Assembly (NCBI GenBank): GCA_037102815.1
Contig: BTPP01000004.1
Location: 310,001 to 374,000, forward strand
Origin: Neurospora intermedia
Lineage: Eukaryota > Ascomycota > Sordariomycetes > Sordariales > Sordariaceae
Direction of reading: 5' to 3'
Length of the DNA: 64,000 bases
Numbering within the stretch: position 1 is the stretch's first letter; the number at the start of each line of letters is the position of its first letter. A model generated the notes under the pieces. The model worked only from the letters and a program-made list of their open reading frames with translations. It did no database searches and had not been told where the DNA came from. The position numbers and the translations under genes were made by a program. Positions 1 through 8,429 of this stretch are shown here, piece after piece.

Positions 1-40
1 GCATGTTGTCACTACCGTAGCGGAAAAATCAAGAAGTTGG

Positions 41-632
41 GTAGCCTACCTGAAGGCCAGAAGTCTACTTGTGTCGAGTAGCCTACTTTATTTGAGTAGG
101 CTACCTGAAAATCCGAACTTCTGATTGGCTGAATCTTCAGTGCGGTATAAGGTTCACTGAAATATCGCCAAAACTTCGAAGTCCAGCATAGCCAGAGAGT
201 TGCTCCTTCCTTGAGGTATATAGATGAAAGCAACGAATCTTTTTCTTAATCAATTGGGCCAGTGGCTCAATGGTTCTTATCGTTACTTGCTTTCTCAATG
301 TCACCAGTTCAATCCCGCTGGTGGTAGTCTTTTTTCGCGCGGAAAGTTTCGCGGGAAATTGTGAATACCCTTATCCAGACTTCGAAGTCGAAGGAAGACT
401 ACGGGCTAAGAGGTGCACTAAGAAGACCGCTATAGTAATTACTACCAATGACCCTTATAAAGGCCTTCCAGAAGGTCCTTATAGGGGTCTTCAGCTTTTA
501 TTATCTTATACCCCAATCCGGCCAATCAGAGGTCTTGATTTTCAAGTAGCCTACTTGTCAAAAGTAGGCTACTTGCCAAAAGAGTGCTCGGAAACCAGAG
601 GAGCCGACTAACCCCCCAAGTGGCCTACCTGC
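41..632. mobile_element. Inverted-repeat DNA element rich in GTAGGCTAC motifs
   Basis: The block is bounded by imperfect inverted repeats. An inner arm at 80-130 pairs with 522-575: both read GTAGCCTACTT, then AGTAGGCTAC, then TGAAAATC, then TCTGATTGG on opposite strands. An outer GTAGCCTACCTG at 41-52 faces GGCCTACCTGCC at 621-632. No transposase is encoded, so it looks like a non-autonomous element of MITE type. A clear target-site duplication could not be found, so the ends are approximate. The family is not recognised. It holds a tRNA-like Pol III unit. Confidence 0.6.
256..335 (+). ncRNA. tRNA-like Pol III unit (SINE head or decayed tRNA)
   Basis: A box A match, TGGCTCAATGG (263-273), is followed 32 bases later by a box B match, AGTTCAATCCC (306-316), and then by a run of six T (330-335) that could end Pol III transcription. 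Spacing and order are those of a tRNA gene. The acceptor and T stems do not pair well enough for a working tRNA, and no anticodon arm is convincing. The likeliest reading is the head of a tRNA-derived SINE or an old tRNA fragment inside the surrounding inverted-repeat element. Transcription is inferred, not shown. Confidence 0.35.
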
Positions 633-676
633 CTTGCCTATATTTCCACTGCGGTATGTTATGTTGCATTTGTCAA

Positions 677-1268
677 GGGAAAGCCTACCCGCACCCCAAC
701 GGTTCCTAGGCGCACCCCATATCAACCGACATGTAAATTATCGGGTTTTGGCGGTAAATTTCCATATTTTTAATGTCTAGTAACATTCGTAGCTGGGTCA
801 CCCACTTACAAATACATCCCCATAACTCAAATCTCGTAATATCTCTATAGTATTAATTAAAGTTCGTTAGATAAGCTAATTAACGATACCTCAATAGCCT
901 CCTCTCGTTACTATACTTCCTCTCGCTACTATACCTCCTCTAACCGCCGTACTCCCGTACCCTCTCTACCCAATATCGACCCAATTTATTATCCTCGTCC
1001 TCATCCTTACCGTCCGCTAGCTCAATACAACTACGTAGTATAGTACAGATAGGTATAGTATAATAGGTATAGTATGGGTGCGACTAGCTGTATGATAAAG
1101 AGTGAAAGAAATGGCCAATTTGGAGGGGATGTTGCGTGTATTTGAAAGACGAAATTTTGCGGGTAAAAACGGGATTTACAATGTCAGGTGTCATCAGCTG
1201 GACCGCCCCGTTTTTCTGGGTGGGGAAGGGTGCGCCTAGGAACAGTTGGGGTGCGGGTAGGGTTTCCC
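677..1268. mobile_element. 592-bp MITE with 8-bp target duplication, hAT-like
   Basis: The left end GGGAAAGCCTACCCGCACC is repeated inverted at the right end, GGTGCGGGTAGGGTTTCCC. The similarity extends about 45 bp inward, through CCAAC, TTCCTAGGCGCACC, with few mismatches. The element is flanked by identical 8-bp repeats TTTGTCAA at 669-676 and 1269-1276. Eight-bp duplications are typical of hAT transposases. There is no transposase ORF inside. The subterminal segments (GACATGTAAATTATC near the left end; ACGGGATTTACAATGTCAGGTGTCATC near the right) recur in the element at 11,704-12,330, so the two form one family in opposite orientation. Confidence 0.75.
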
Positions 1269-1276
1269 TTTGTCAA

Positions 1277-1891
1277 TGTCCGTACCGCTGATTTGCGTCG
1301 TGTTTGTGGCTCTATAATCCCAGCGGGGCGGCTGAGTAGGCCTAATAGAGCAAGACGAATCGAATTCTCGTCATCAGTGGTAGGCGTACAAGTAGAGGGC
1401 ATGAGGACACTCGCGAGAGGAAGCACGATGGGACATGCACATGTCAAACATCAGGTTCCATATCATTTGAAAGACGACATAGATGCTTACCTGGGGTTAT
1501 CTGTGTGCAATGGATATGAATCGGGTCAAGAAACTATGACACAACCTCAATGTGAGACTTGGAGAGCCATCTACTAAGCAGGAAGCCCTCAGAGACCCGC
1601 TTTTTCTGTGAGCATCACCATGGCACTGCATGAACTTGACTGCACACTGCATGAAACGTTCAACACTGCAGATGGATTGCTGCATGGTATGCCTGTGACT
1701 GCCTCGGAACTTGTCAGATGATTTGTTTACTTTCTGAATATACATTACAAAACTACCATGTCTGTGTCAGTAGCATTTTCTTTTATGTCTTCCTTTCACC
1801 TTCTCCCCTTCAAGTCCCCACCTTTCACCTTCGTTAGCCCCTAAAGGTATGCAGACTCACCCATCCAAGTCCTCCCGTCCTCAACACCAAA
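1277..1891. other. Intergenic stretch, no gene supported
   Basis: Short overlapping frames on both strands show no family resemblance. A patch at about 1625-1690 is rich in CTGCATG-like words. The right part probably contains the 3' untranslated region of the minus-strand kinase gene that ends at 1892. Confidence 0.5.
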
Positions 1892-3760
1892 TTAATGAGC
1901 CCCTCTCATAGAGCTCGGAAACAAGAACCCGCCACTTCCCACCCCGGCCGAACCTCTAGCAATCCTCCTGTCAATAAGCCATGCCGCCGGAATGATCATG
2001 AAAAACCAGAAGATGGAAGCGGGCCATCCGTCAATCTTGCTATAAGCCTTGAAGCATGGGCGCCAGAGGTAGCGCCAGAGGAAGACAGGACCCCGTGTGC
2101 GGTTGTTGCTCTTGTCCCAGAAATGAAAGCTGAGCCAGTTGGCGATGGAGGACTTGACTTGTCCCAGCCGAGTGATGATGTAGTTGCCGTCGTCGCTTTT
2201 GTTGCTGTCGGTGTTGTTCACTGCTGGTTCCGTTGGTGCAGGCGGTGCGGGAATGGTATTGTTTGTGCTGGCAATGAGTTTGACAACGTTGGCCTTGTGC
2301 TTCTTGCGGTCCTCAAACCAAGGGTGCTCCATGATGGTCTCGATCGTCGGCCTATCCTCCGGCTTCCACTTGAACACGGACATGAGCAGATCCCAAAACA
2401 CGTCGATTTCTTCCCTGGGCACCTGATACTTGAGATAGAGTGACTGCTGGTGGAGGTAGCCCCAGTCGGGGTCAACGTCTGGTTTTGTCCATGTTGGGAT
2501 CAGTCCCGGAAACCTCTCAGCCTGGATTACAACGTTGGCTGCTTGCGCGGGCGTAAGGAACATGATGTGATCGGAGAGCATGCGGAATTTGAGAAAATCT
2601 TCGGCGCCGCGCATCTCAAAGAAGTTCCTGCGCGCTTCTGCTTGGCGTTTCGCGGTGGTCGTGACCCACGAAAGTTCCGATTCGGGCTTGCCCTGGAGTT
2701 CTTCTTCGGTTTCGATGGGCTTGCGCTCCCACTCCTGGCAGATGGCGCGAAAAGGCGGCGGAACAGGACCCATGGAGAGCTCCATGCTTGGAATGGCGCT
2801 AGGGCCATGGTTGTTGGTGGCGAACGGGGTGAAGCCCATACGAATTTCGAACATGGCGGCAGCGCAGGACCAGATGTCGGACTTGATTCCGATCATGTGT
2901 TGCAGACGACAGATATCCTCGGGGGAGGCATACGGACCCGGAACTCCGGATGTCGACTGCGCGGGGTGGCCGGAGGAGAGATAAGCGACTCCGAAGTCGA
3001 TGACGGCCAACTCCTTTGAGATCAAACCAGAGCCGTAAGAAATGTCAGCGCATCCTACGAGATACTGAGGCTTGCCGGGCTCGTCTTTGGCAGACACCAT
3101 GTTATCTTCGTCATCGTACATCACCACCTCAGCTCGTTTCGGCTCTCCCAGGATCTCCATCAGCTCCTTTTCTGAACATTGTTGAACCCAGTCCTTCAAC
3201 CGAAACAGGATGTTTTGCGGACGGAAGTCCCCATGACAGATTCCCAGCGAGTGAATGAACTGCATCGCCTCCAGGAGCTGAAAGCAGATATCCCTCATCA
3301 GACCAGAGCAATGTCCATAGGCATTAAACAGCCTTGTCAAATCCGGACCCAAGAACTCCATCACCAGCGCCAGATGTCGTCCGTTGGGCCCGTCAATCCA
3401 AAAGCTGTCCAGCGGCACCGACACGCCATTCTCCCTCATCGTCTGATAACCAACGCCCTTGAAGAGCTCAATCATCTTCAGGTCGGCACAATCCTCTTTG
3501 GACGCCTTGGCAGCTAGGATCTTGACGACGCGCCATATTTTCCTGCGATTGCGAGTCTCCTGGCAGAGCCATACGGTGCCAAAGCCGCCGAAGCCGAGCT
3601 TGTGGACGACGCGGTAGCGGCCATCGGGGCCGAGACGATCGTCGAGAAGGACAGGGTGGTAGCCGCCGGGCTCGTACTCGTTGGGGTTTTCGACAGGAGC
3701 TTCGGGCCAGGGCTCGAGGTCGTACTTTTGTCGGGGCGGGTCACTGCAACAGTCGAGCAT
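1892..3760 (-). CDS. SRPK-like serine/threonine protein kinase, C-terminal membrane anchor
   Basis: A single-exon 622-residue protein. The eukaryotic kinase landmarks appear in order: glycine loop GFGGFGTVW (about 56-64), candidate ATP lysine K80 in VVKIL, catalytic loop HGDFRPQNILF (176-186; D178 and N183), metal-binding DFG at 255-257, SPE at 279-281, and SDIW with D295. The opening, with YEPGGYHPV followed by the G loop, and the long insert between catalytic loop and DFG are typical of fungal SRPK-like kinases, which phosphorylate Ser/Arg-rich RNA-processing proteins. Unusually, the catalytic loop lacks the lysine usually two residues after the Asp (FRPQN instead of xKPxN). The hydrophobic segment at about 579-597 (WPASIFWFFMIIPAAWLI) followed by arginines suggests a tail anchor, so the protein may sit on a membrane rather than act freely in the nucleus. 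The start is the first Met, 40 residues before the kinase core. Activity is likely but not proven. Confidence 0.85.
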   Translation of the reverse strand: MLDCCSDPPRQKYDLEPWPEAPVENPNEYEPGGYHPVLLDDRLGPDGRYRVVHKLGFGGFGTVWLCQETRNRRKIWRVVKILAAKASKEDCADLKMIELFKGVGYQTMRENGVSVPLDSFWIDGPNGRHLALVMEFLGPDLTRLFNAYGHCSGLMRDICFQLLEAMQFIHSLGICHGDFRPQNILFRLKDWVQQCSEKELMEILGEPKRAEVVMYDDEDNMVSAKDEPGKPQYLVGCADISYGSGLISKELAVIDFGVAYLSSGHPAQSTSGVPGPYASPEDICRLQHMIGIKSDIWSCAAAMFEIRMGFTPFATNNHGPSAIPSMELSMGPVPPPFRAICQEWERKPIETEEELQGKPESELSWVTTTAKRQAEARRNFFEMRGAEDFLKFRMLSDHIMFLTPAQAANVVIQAERFPGLIPTWTKPDVDPDWGYLHQQSLYLKYQVPREEIDVFWDLLMSVFKWKPEDRPTIETIMEHPWFEDRKKHKANVVKLIASTNNTIPAPPAPTEPAVNNTDSNKSDDGNYIITRLGQVKSSIANWLSFHFWDKSNNRTRGPVFLWRYLWRPCFKAYSKIDGWPASIFWFFMIIPAAWLIDRRIARGSAGVGSGGFLFPSSMRGAH

Positions 3761-4625
3761 GATGTCGTTTTCTGCCGGCGCTTCAGGTTAGGAGCTGAAA
3801 TTGGGTATTTGGTGTATTGTGCGACTTACTGCAATCAATGTGACTGTAGTCGTCGCTGCTGTTGTTGTTGTCGCGATGAAATAATTGTAGTTTGGGTGGC
3901 TATTGGATGGTGATTTTGGTGGTGCAGGGTGTTGGTGGGGGATGCCTGGGTTGACCGTGTGGGATGAAGGAGGAAGAATTTGTCGCACCTGAAGAGGTAA
4001 GCGATTGCCGTTTTAAAGGGGAAAAAAAACACTTCCGCCGTTGCCACAAGTGAATGGCAGGGGTGAATGGTCAATGAGGCCACTGAACAGGCAAGCTGGT
4101 CAAAGTTTGAAGGTTCAAGGGCGGGCGACGAGCAATTCACTTCACTTTGTGCTGGTTTTCCCGTCCAGGGTGGAGCACGTGTTTTCACTTGAACCTTGTC
4201 AACCTGAACAAACACACCATCATCGAAGTGACGGACTGCTTGGGCTTTTCCGTGAACAAGCCTCGTTATACCGTACCTACTACACTAGGATTACCATGCA
4301 AACATGACAATGTCGTTCATGAGGTATGAAGGATGAACTACCTCACGTCATCGCCTCAACTACCTCTATCCTACGACATATATGACCTGCCCGGACTTTG
4401 CTGGTAGTCTTCATGTTTTAGCTCTTCCCTCGAAATACGGAGCGGACCTTGGTCTTTGCTAAAGAACGGACCGCATGCTCAGGTTGACGTCCGTCACCTG
4501 TATGTCCGCCGTTCTCATTCACACGGCGCTGTGATGGCCTGCGACTCCACCATGCCACTGAGGTTGGTACCTCGAGACACCAAAGATGAGCCTTAGCAGC
4601 CAAGGATGGTGAAGTGATGAAGGGC
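3761..4625. promoter_or_regulatory. Divergent intergenic region between kinase gene and first paralog
   Basis: This head-to-head spacer lies between the minus-strand kinase gene and the plus-strand gene at 4977. It holds a Gly/Gln-codon-like GTC/GTT simple repeat (about 3848-3880), which falls in the presumed 5' leader of the kinase, and no convincing ORF. It should contain the kinase promoter. No specific binding sites are claimed. Confidence 0.5.
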
Positions 4626-4703
4626 CACAGGTTCTGTCTTGTCCTAAACACCTACCCTTCACCATCACAAAGGTTCAATATTATTTTTCTTGTAGATATA
4701 AGA
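4626..4703 (+). promoter_or_regulatory. Duplicated promoter module of first paralog
   Basis: CACAGGTTCTGTC (4626-4638), a CCTTCACCA word, then GTAGATATAA (4692-4701) are repeated with almost the same spacing (66 versus 64 bases) upstream of the second paralog. Conservation of words and spacing in otherwise diverged DNA marks it as a probable core promoter with a TATA-like GATATAA. The transcription start is not determined. Confidence 0.5.
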
Positions 4704-4883
4704 AGAACAGCCGTACTACGATTTCCAGACGACTTTCTTGCTCGACACTCAACTTTGCAAGTCGGATCTTTCGCAATCCTCCTGCCCAACGTCCCGAACC
4801 ACAACGGCACAAGAAGCTTTAGCACCCCTACACCTATCTTCAGTCAATACCCTCTACTTCAATCTACACTAAGTACCTCTACT

Positions 4884-4966
4884 GTATGTGGTCATCAATG
4901 ACCCCTTTTAGCCTCATAGCAGTCGACGTGCTTCACCCATACACAGCCTATGCTAACAAGCTCTCA
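4884..4966 (+). other. Probable intron in the 5' leader
   Basis: A GTATGT donor at 4884, a CTAAC branch point at 4953-4957 and a CAG acceptor ending at 4966 define an 83-base intron. It removes an upstream ATG at 4950, so translation should start at 4977. Confidence 0.6.
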
Positions 4967-4976
4967 GATCCTCACA

Positions 4977-5573
4977 ATGGCGTACCGGCAACAACGAACC
5001 ATCCATCGAAAATGGGATCCAGACACGTGCGTCTACCCTGAAAAGGGCATCAACATGCAGACTGTCTACGAGAGAGCTAGCCGCCGCAGGGATAAGCCCA
5101 TGGCATTCCAAGGATTTGCCGACGAGAGCCATGGCTCTCCCGATTATCCTCATATATCTATCTACTGGATAGAGCACTGGGGAAACAACCCAGTGTACGG
5201 AGATGATTCTTTTAATAGAATCAAGGGAACTGAAGCCATCTGTCGGGCCGAGGCTGCCCGGTTGGGTTTCGACGTGGTGGTCCTTCGTGCTGGCCTCCAT
5301 AACAAGCGAAACCAGCATGACGAGTATGGGACCATCAGGACAAAGAACGACCCACGCTCGGGTCGTCAAGTCAATGATACTGTCGACGCCGACTGGCATT
5401 TAACAGTCTTGATGGGATACGACACGGAGAATCTGGTAATCCATGGCCACATCTATGTGGCCTGGGATTCCAAAGTTTCTTGCGGAATTCGCGTCATAAA
5501 AGACGCTACGGAGCGCAAGCACGTACGTCCAGGCGAAGAGCCCGGCCCGTCTGCATACTGGTCCCTGTGCTAG
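4977..5573 (+). CDS. Uncharacterised 198-aa protein, paralog 1 of tandem pair
   Basis: The family is not recognised. Translation from MAYRQQ gives 198 residues with no signal peptide, membrane segment or cysteine pattern. The upstream in-frame ATG at 4950 lies inside a likely leader intron and was not used. About half of the residues match the gene at 7253-7858. Best-shared blocks are WDP-T-YYPEKG, DES-GSPD-P-IS, TEAICRAEAARL, GLHNK-N-H, ADWH-TV-MGYD-ENL, GHIYVA-DSK and ER-HV-PG. Four histidines in the C-terminal half (in GLHNK, N-x-H, DWH and GHIYV) are common to both copies and could form a metal or active site; this is inference. The protein is probably cytosolic. The tandem arrangement suggests a locally expanding fungal family. 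Confidence 0.8.
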   Translation: MAYRQQRTIHRKWDPDTCVYPEKGINMQTVYERASRRRDKPMAFQGFADESHGSPDYPHISIYWIEHWGNNPVYGDDSFNRIKGTEAICRAEAARLGFDVVVLRAGLHNKRNQHDEYGTIRTKNDPRSGRQVNDTVDADWHLTVLMGYDTENLVIHGHIYVAWDSKVSCGIRVIKDATERKHVRPGEEPGPSAYWSLC

Positions 5574-6902
5574 TGTGCAGACTGCAGCTCCTTTCTCTTA
5601 TCCGTCTTCCAGTCGTCTCCCCTCATCATCCTGCCGGCCGTTTCTTTCTGTCATTGGTTTTCGTTCTTCTGGCTTTTCGTCGCCATCTGGAGATATGACT
5701 AGTGTACATCTCTTTACCAAGCGGCACAAGCTCGACAACTCCCGTAGAGTCGCCTTCATTTCTCTTCCTTTTGCGACAACTCTATCCAGCCAGCCACGAC
5801 TTCTCATTCTTCTGTTCTCTCTCAGCAATGGTTATTCTTCGACGGCCTCACAGCAATTTGTTCTTTTTCGGCCTTCAGACTTCAAAGCAAGCGCCATCTT
5901 TCTTCTTTTCAACAGACTCGCCTAGGCCATCCATTCGACCATTTTGTTCTTCTTCCGCCACTTTCCGCCTCACTACAGAACCATCACTTCGACATGTCAG
6001 CACATGGAATAACATTGGTACTTTTTATTCTTTTGTCCGAAATAGCGCTGTTCATTAGCGTGGAGTTCACGGGGCTAGATTTGGAGTTCATCATTTCATA
6101 GATTCATCAGCATGGAGTCCAGGAGTTCTAGGAGTCTACTAGTGTAGCTAGAGATATCAATGAATTTGGAATGGCTTTAATACTTTTACTGTTGTGTTCC
6201 AGTGATACACCAAGTGCTACTGTCGCCGTTAACCAAGGTGGCTGCTATAAAGTTTTTGTATTTTCTTTTTCGTTGTCGCTGGTGTCGAAGCCGACGGTGC
6301 GCCACTGCATTACGGATATGCCAGGTCTTTCACTACGACGCGCCACCTTCAGTGAATGTACCTCGATCCCAAGCTTACTCGAAAAACACCTATGTATATT
6401 GTCACCCATTTATCTCAGCAGACCCCGTCCGAGGTCCAGCTGTTTGTATCAGAACCTTTATCACGCTCAGCTAGCAGGTCACCACCTCTACTGATGTCAA
6501 TTGCACGGTCTCCCAGTCTGTTCCGTGATTACCCCGGTGAAGGAATCACCGGGCAGGCAAGATGACATTGCTTCCAGCTCTGACGGGGCAGAACTTCACT
6601 GACGAAACTGGTGAATGGCAACCTATCTATGCTGGCCGGCAACCACCTCAACCGTATATGGGACCTGGACCTCCCAGGTGATTGTCAGGTTCCAGCTCGT
6701 CCGAGGGGACATGGAATGAACCTTACCTCTAAGTTGCAGTCAACGAACGGAGCTCAGATGTCGCTGATTGTATTCCAGGTTCTCATACTCTTCACGCGGC
6801 GGCATAATGGTGGGAACCAAACCTTCATCATCTCAGGTTTACACGAAAAGACGAACCTTACCGCCCACAGATACGTCTAATCCAGGTGAATGTCTGAATG
6901 AC
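5574..6902. other. Spacer between the paralogs, no gene supported
   Basis: The sequence is pyrimidine-rich after the stop codon (3' untranslated region), followed by DNA with only short, unconvincing frames. The region just after both paralogs shares a loose TTCTTCTGGC/TTTTCG-type composition, but a precise third copy of the gene was not found. Confidence 0.45.
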
Positions 6903-6978
6903 CACAGGTTCTGTCCCGACCTGGACACCCTTCACCACCATGATATTAAATATTCCTTCCCTTGTCGTAGATATAAAA
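6903..6978 (+). promoter_or_regulatory. Duplicated promoter module of second paralog
   Basis: CACAGGTTCTGTC (6903-6915), CCTTCACCA and GTAGATATAAAA (6967-6978) match the module upstream of the first paralog in order and spacing. It is the copy carried along by the tandem duplication. Confidence 0.5.
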
Positions 6979-7183
6979 TCGTCCTCTCTGCACCAATCCT
7001 AGACCAATTCTTTTTCCCTTTGCTTCGACACTCAACATCGCGAGTCCAAAACACAAGCCTACCTACCTACAACGATCTTCCCTTCGCAACTTTGCACAGC
7101 AAAACCAACTTCGCACACATATCATTACATCAACTACAAAATATCTTGTCAGTCGATCCAAACATCATACTTCTTACCTAGAG

Positions 7184-7232
7184 GTACCTCTACCTATCAG
7201 AGAGCACGACCGACTAACATCCTTCGACACAG
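7184..7232 (+). other. Possible short intron in the 5' leader
   Basis: A GTACCT donor (7184), CTAAC branch point (7213-7217) and CACAG acceptor (ending 7232) give a 49-base intron, near the lower limit for fungi. Its place just before the ATG mirrors the leader intron of the first paralog. Confidence 0.45.
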
Positions 7233-7252
7233 TCCAAACCATATCTCAGAAA

Positions 7253-7858
7253 ATGGCACCCCAACGCACATATAGACCAAGATACCAGCCCCAACCCTGG
7301 GACCCCGAAACGGGGTACTACCCCGAGAAGGGAACAACTATCCAAAAAATCTACGAGCGATCTTGGCGTAACCGCCATAAGCCAGTCGAAATTCCGGAAT
7401 TCCAGGACGAGAGCTTCGGCTCTCCTGACTTTCCAGAAATATCGGTCCACTGGCTTGAGACCTGGGGTGAAAACCCCAATTACGACGGCAAAAAGGACCT
7501 CATGCTAGCAACAGAGGCCATTTGCCGTGCCGAGGCAGCTCGCCTCGACCTGAATGCGGTCGTAATTCGTACTGGACTGCACAATAAGAAGAACCGCCAC
7601 GCCCTTGACGGGACCGTGCTCACATACCAGGATACTCACACGGGGTTTACCAAGAACGATGTTGCCACTGCCGACTGGCACTTCACCGTATACATGGGGT
7701 ATGATGAGGAAAACCTCATCATTCAAGGCCACATTTATGTGGCCTTTGACTCCAAGGCCCCACGTGGGCTGAGGATCATGACAAACCCAGCGGTAGAGAG
7801 GAGACACGTCGACCCTGGCAAGGGGCACGTTGCTTCAGAGTTTTGGACTGTTTCTTAG
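7253..7858 (+). CDS. Uncharacterised 201-aa protein, paralog 2 of tandem pair
   Basis: The family is not recognised. Translation from MAPQRTYRP gives 201 residues in one exon. All blocks listed for the neighbouring paralog are kept, including YYPEKG, TEAICRAEAARL, GLHNKKNRH, ATADWHFTVYMGYD and IQGHIYVAFDSK. The N-terminal 20 residues and the acidic/basic loop between GLHNK and ADWH differ most. There is no secretion signal or transmembrane segment. Both reading frames are open and diverge mostly at tolerant positions, so both copies look functional. The gene was duplicated together with its promoter and leader intron. Confidence 0.8.
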   Translation: MAPQRTYRPRYQPQPWDPETGYYPEKGTTIQKIYERSWRNRHKPVEIPEFQDESFGSPDFPEISVHWLETWGENPNYDGKKDLMLATEAICRAEAARLDLNAVVIRTGLHNKKNRHALDGTVLTYQDTHTGFTKNDVATADWHFTVYMGYDEENLIIQGHIYVAFDSKAPRGLRIMTNPAVERRHVDPGKGHVASEFWTVS

Positions 7859-8429
7859 TCGGCCAAGTTGGCTTTCTTTCTCCAGTCTTCACTTAACAGC
7901 GTCGACGTCAAGGCTCCAGTCCTGTCTTCTTCTTGTTCTCGACCCCAGTCTGGTCTCTTCTTCTTCCGGCAAACCAATACCCAGCGGTAGTCTCCCGGTT
8001 TTGTCCATCGCTTCATCTTCTACGGCTTTGCGTTTTCTTCATCCGGTATTCCAACCTTCATTTCCTCACGACATCGAGATTAAACAGCATCAATCGGCGT
8101 TCTGCATGGCTCTTCTTTCACGGCCTTTTCTTTTCCTCATTACCAGCGACAAGCCGCTTTTCTTTACCGACAACAATCATCTCGACTTGGGTTCGTTTTT
8201 TCAGCATCTCTGTTCGGCATCTCTTTTCTCGGCGGTACCATCCTCGTTCAAGGGCATGAAGTAAGGTGTTGGCATTGGCGTTGGCGTTGCATGTGGCGTA
8301 GAAGTCTGGCACATAGCCGCACAGGGATATCATTTGTTCTAGGGCTGGAGAATGGACGGGTTTGATCTGGCTTCCACGGAAAGTGCTAGGTATGCAGGTA
8401 ATGAAAATGGGTGTCATCTTTATGATATC
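7859..8429. other. Region downstream of paralog 2, no gene supported
   Basis: A pyrimidine-rich 3' region is followed by a GGCGTT/GGCATT simple repeat near 8268-8290. A minus-strand frame at 8118-8417 could be the tail of the decayed locus to the right, but nothing recognisable is encoded. Confidence 0.4.

Noticed and set aside
1188-1577. 129-codon plus-strand frame
   Set aside because: It begins inside a MITE terminus and runs through its end and target duplication, so it cannot be an ancestral gene in this form.
1895-3517. Several open frames on the plus strand, opposite the kinase gene
   Set aside because: They are shadows of a GC-rich coding exon; the minus-strand frame has all kinase motifs.
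4977-7858. 2H phosphoesterase assignment for the paralog pair (H-x-T in DWHLTV, H-x-Y in GHIYV)
   Set aside because: The two motifs are only about 20 residues apart; in 2H enzymes they lie in separate lobes much further apart.
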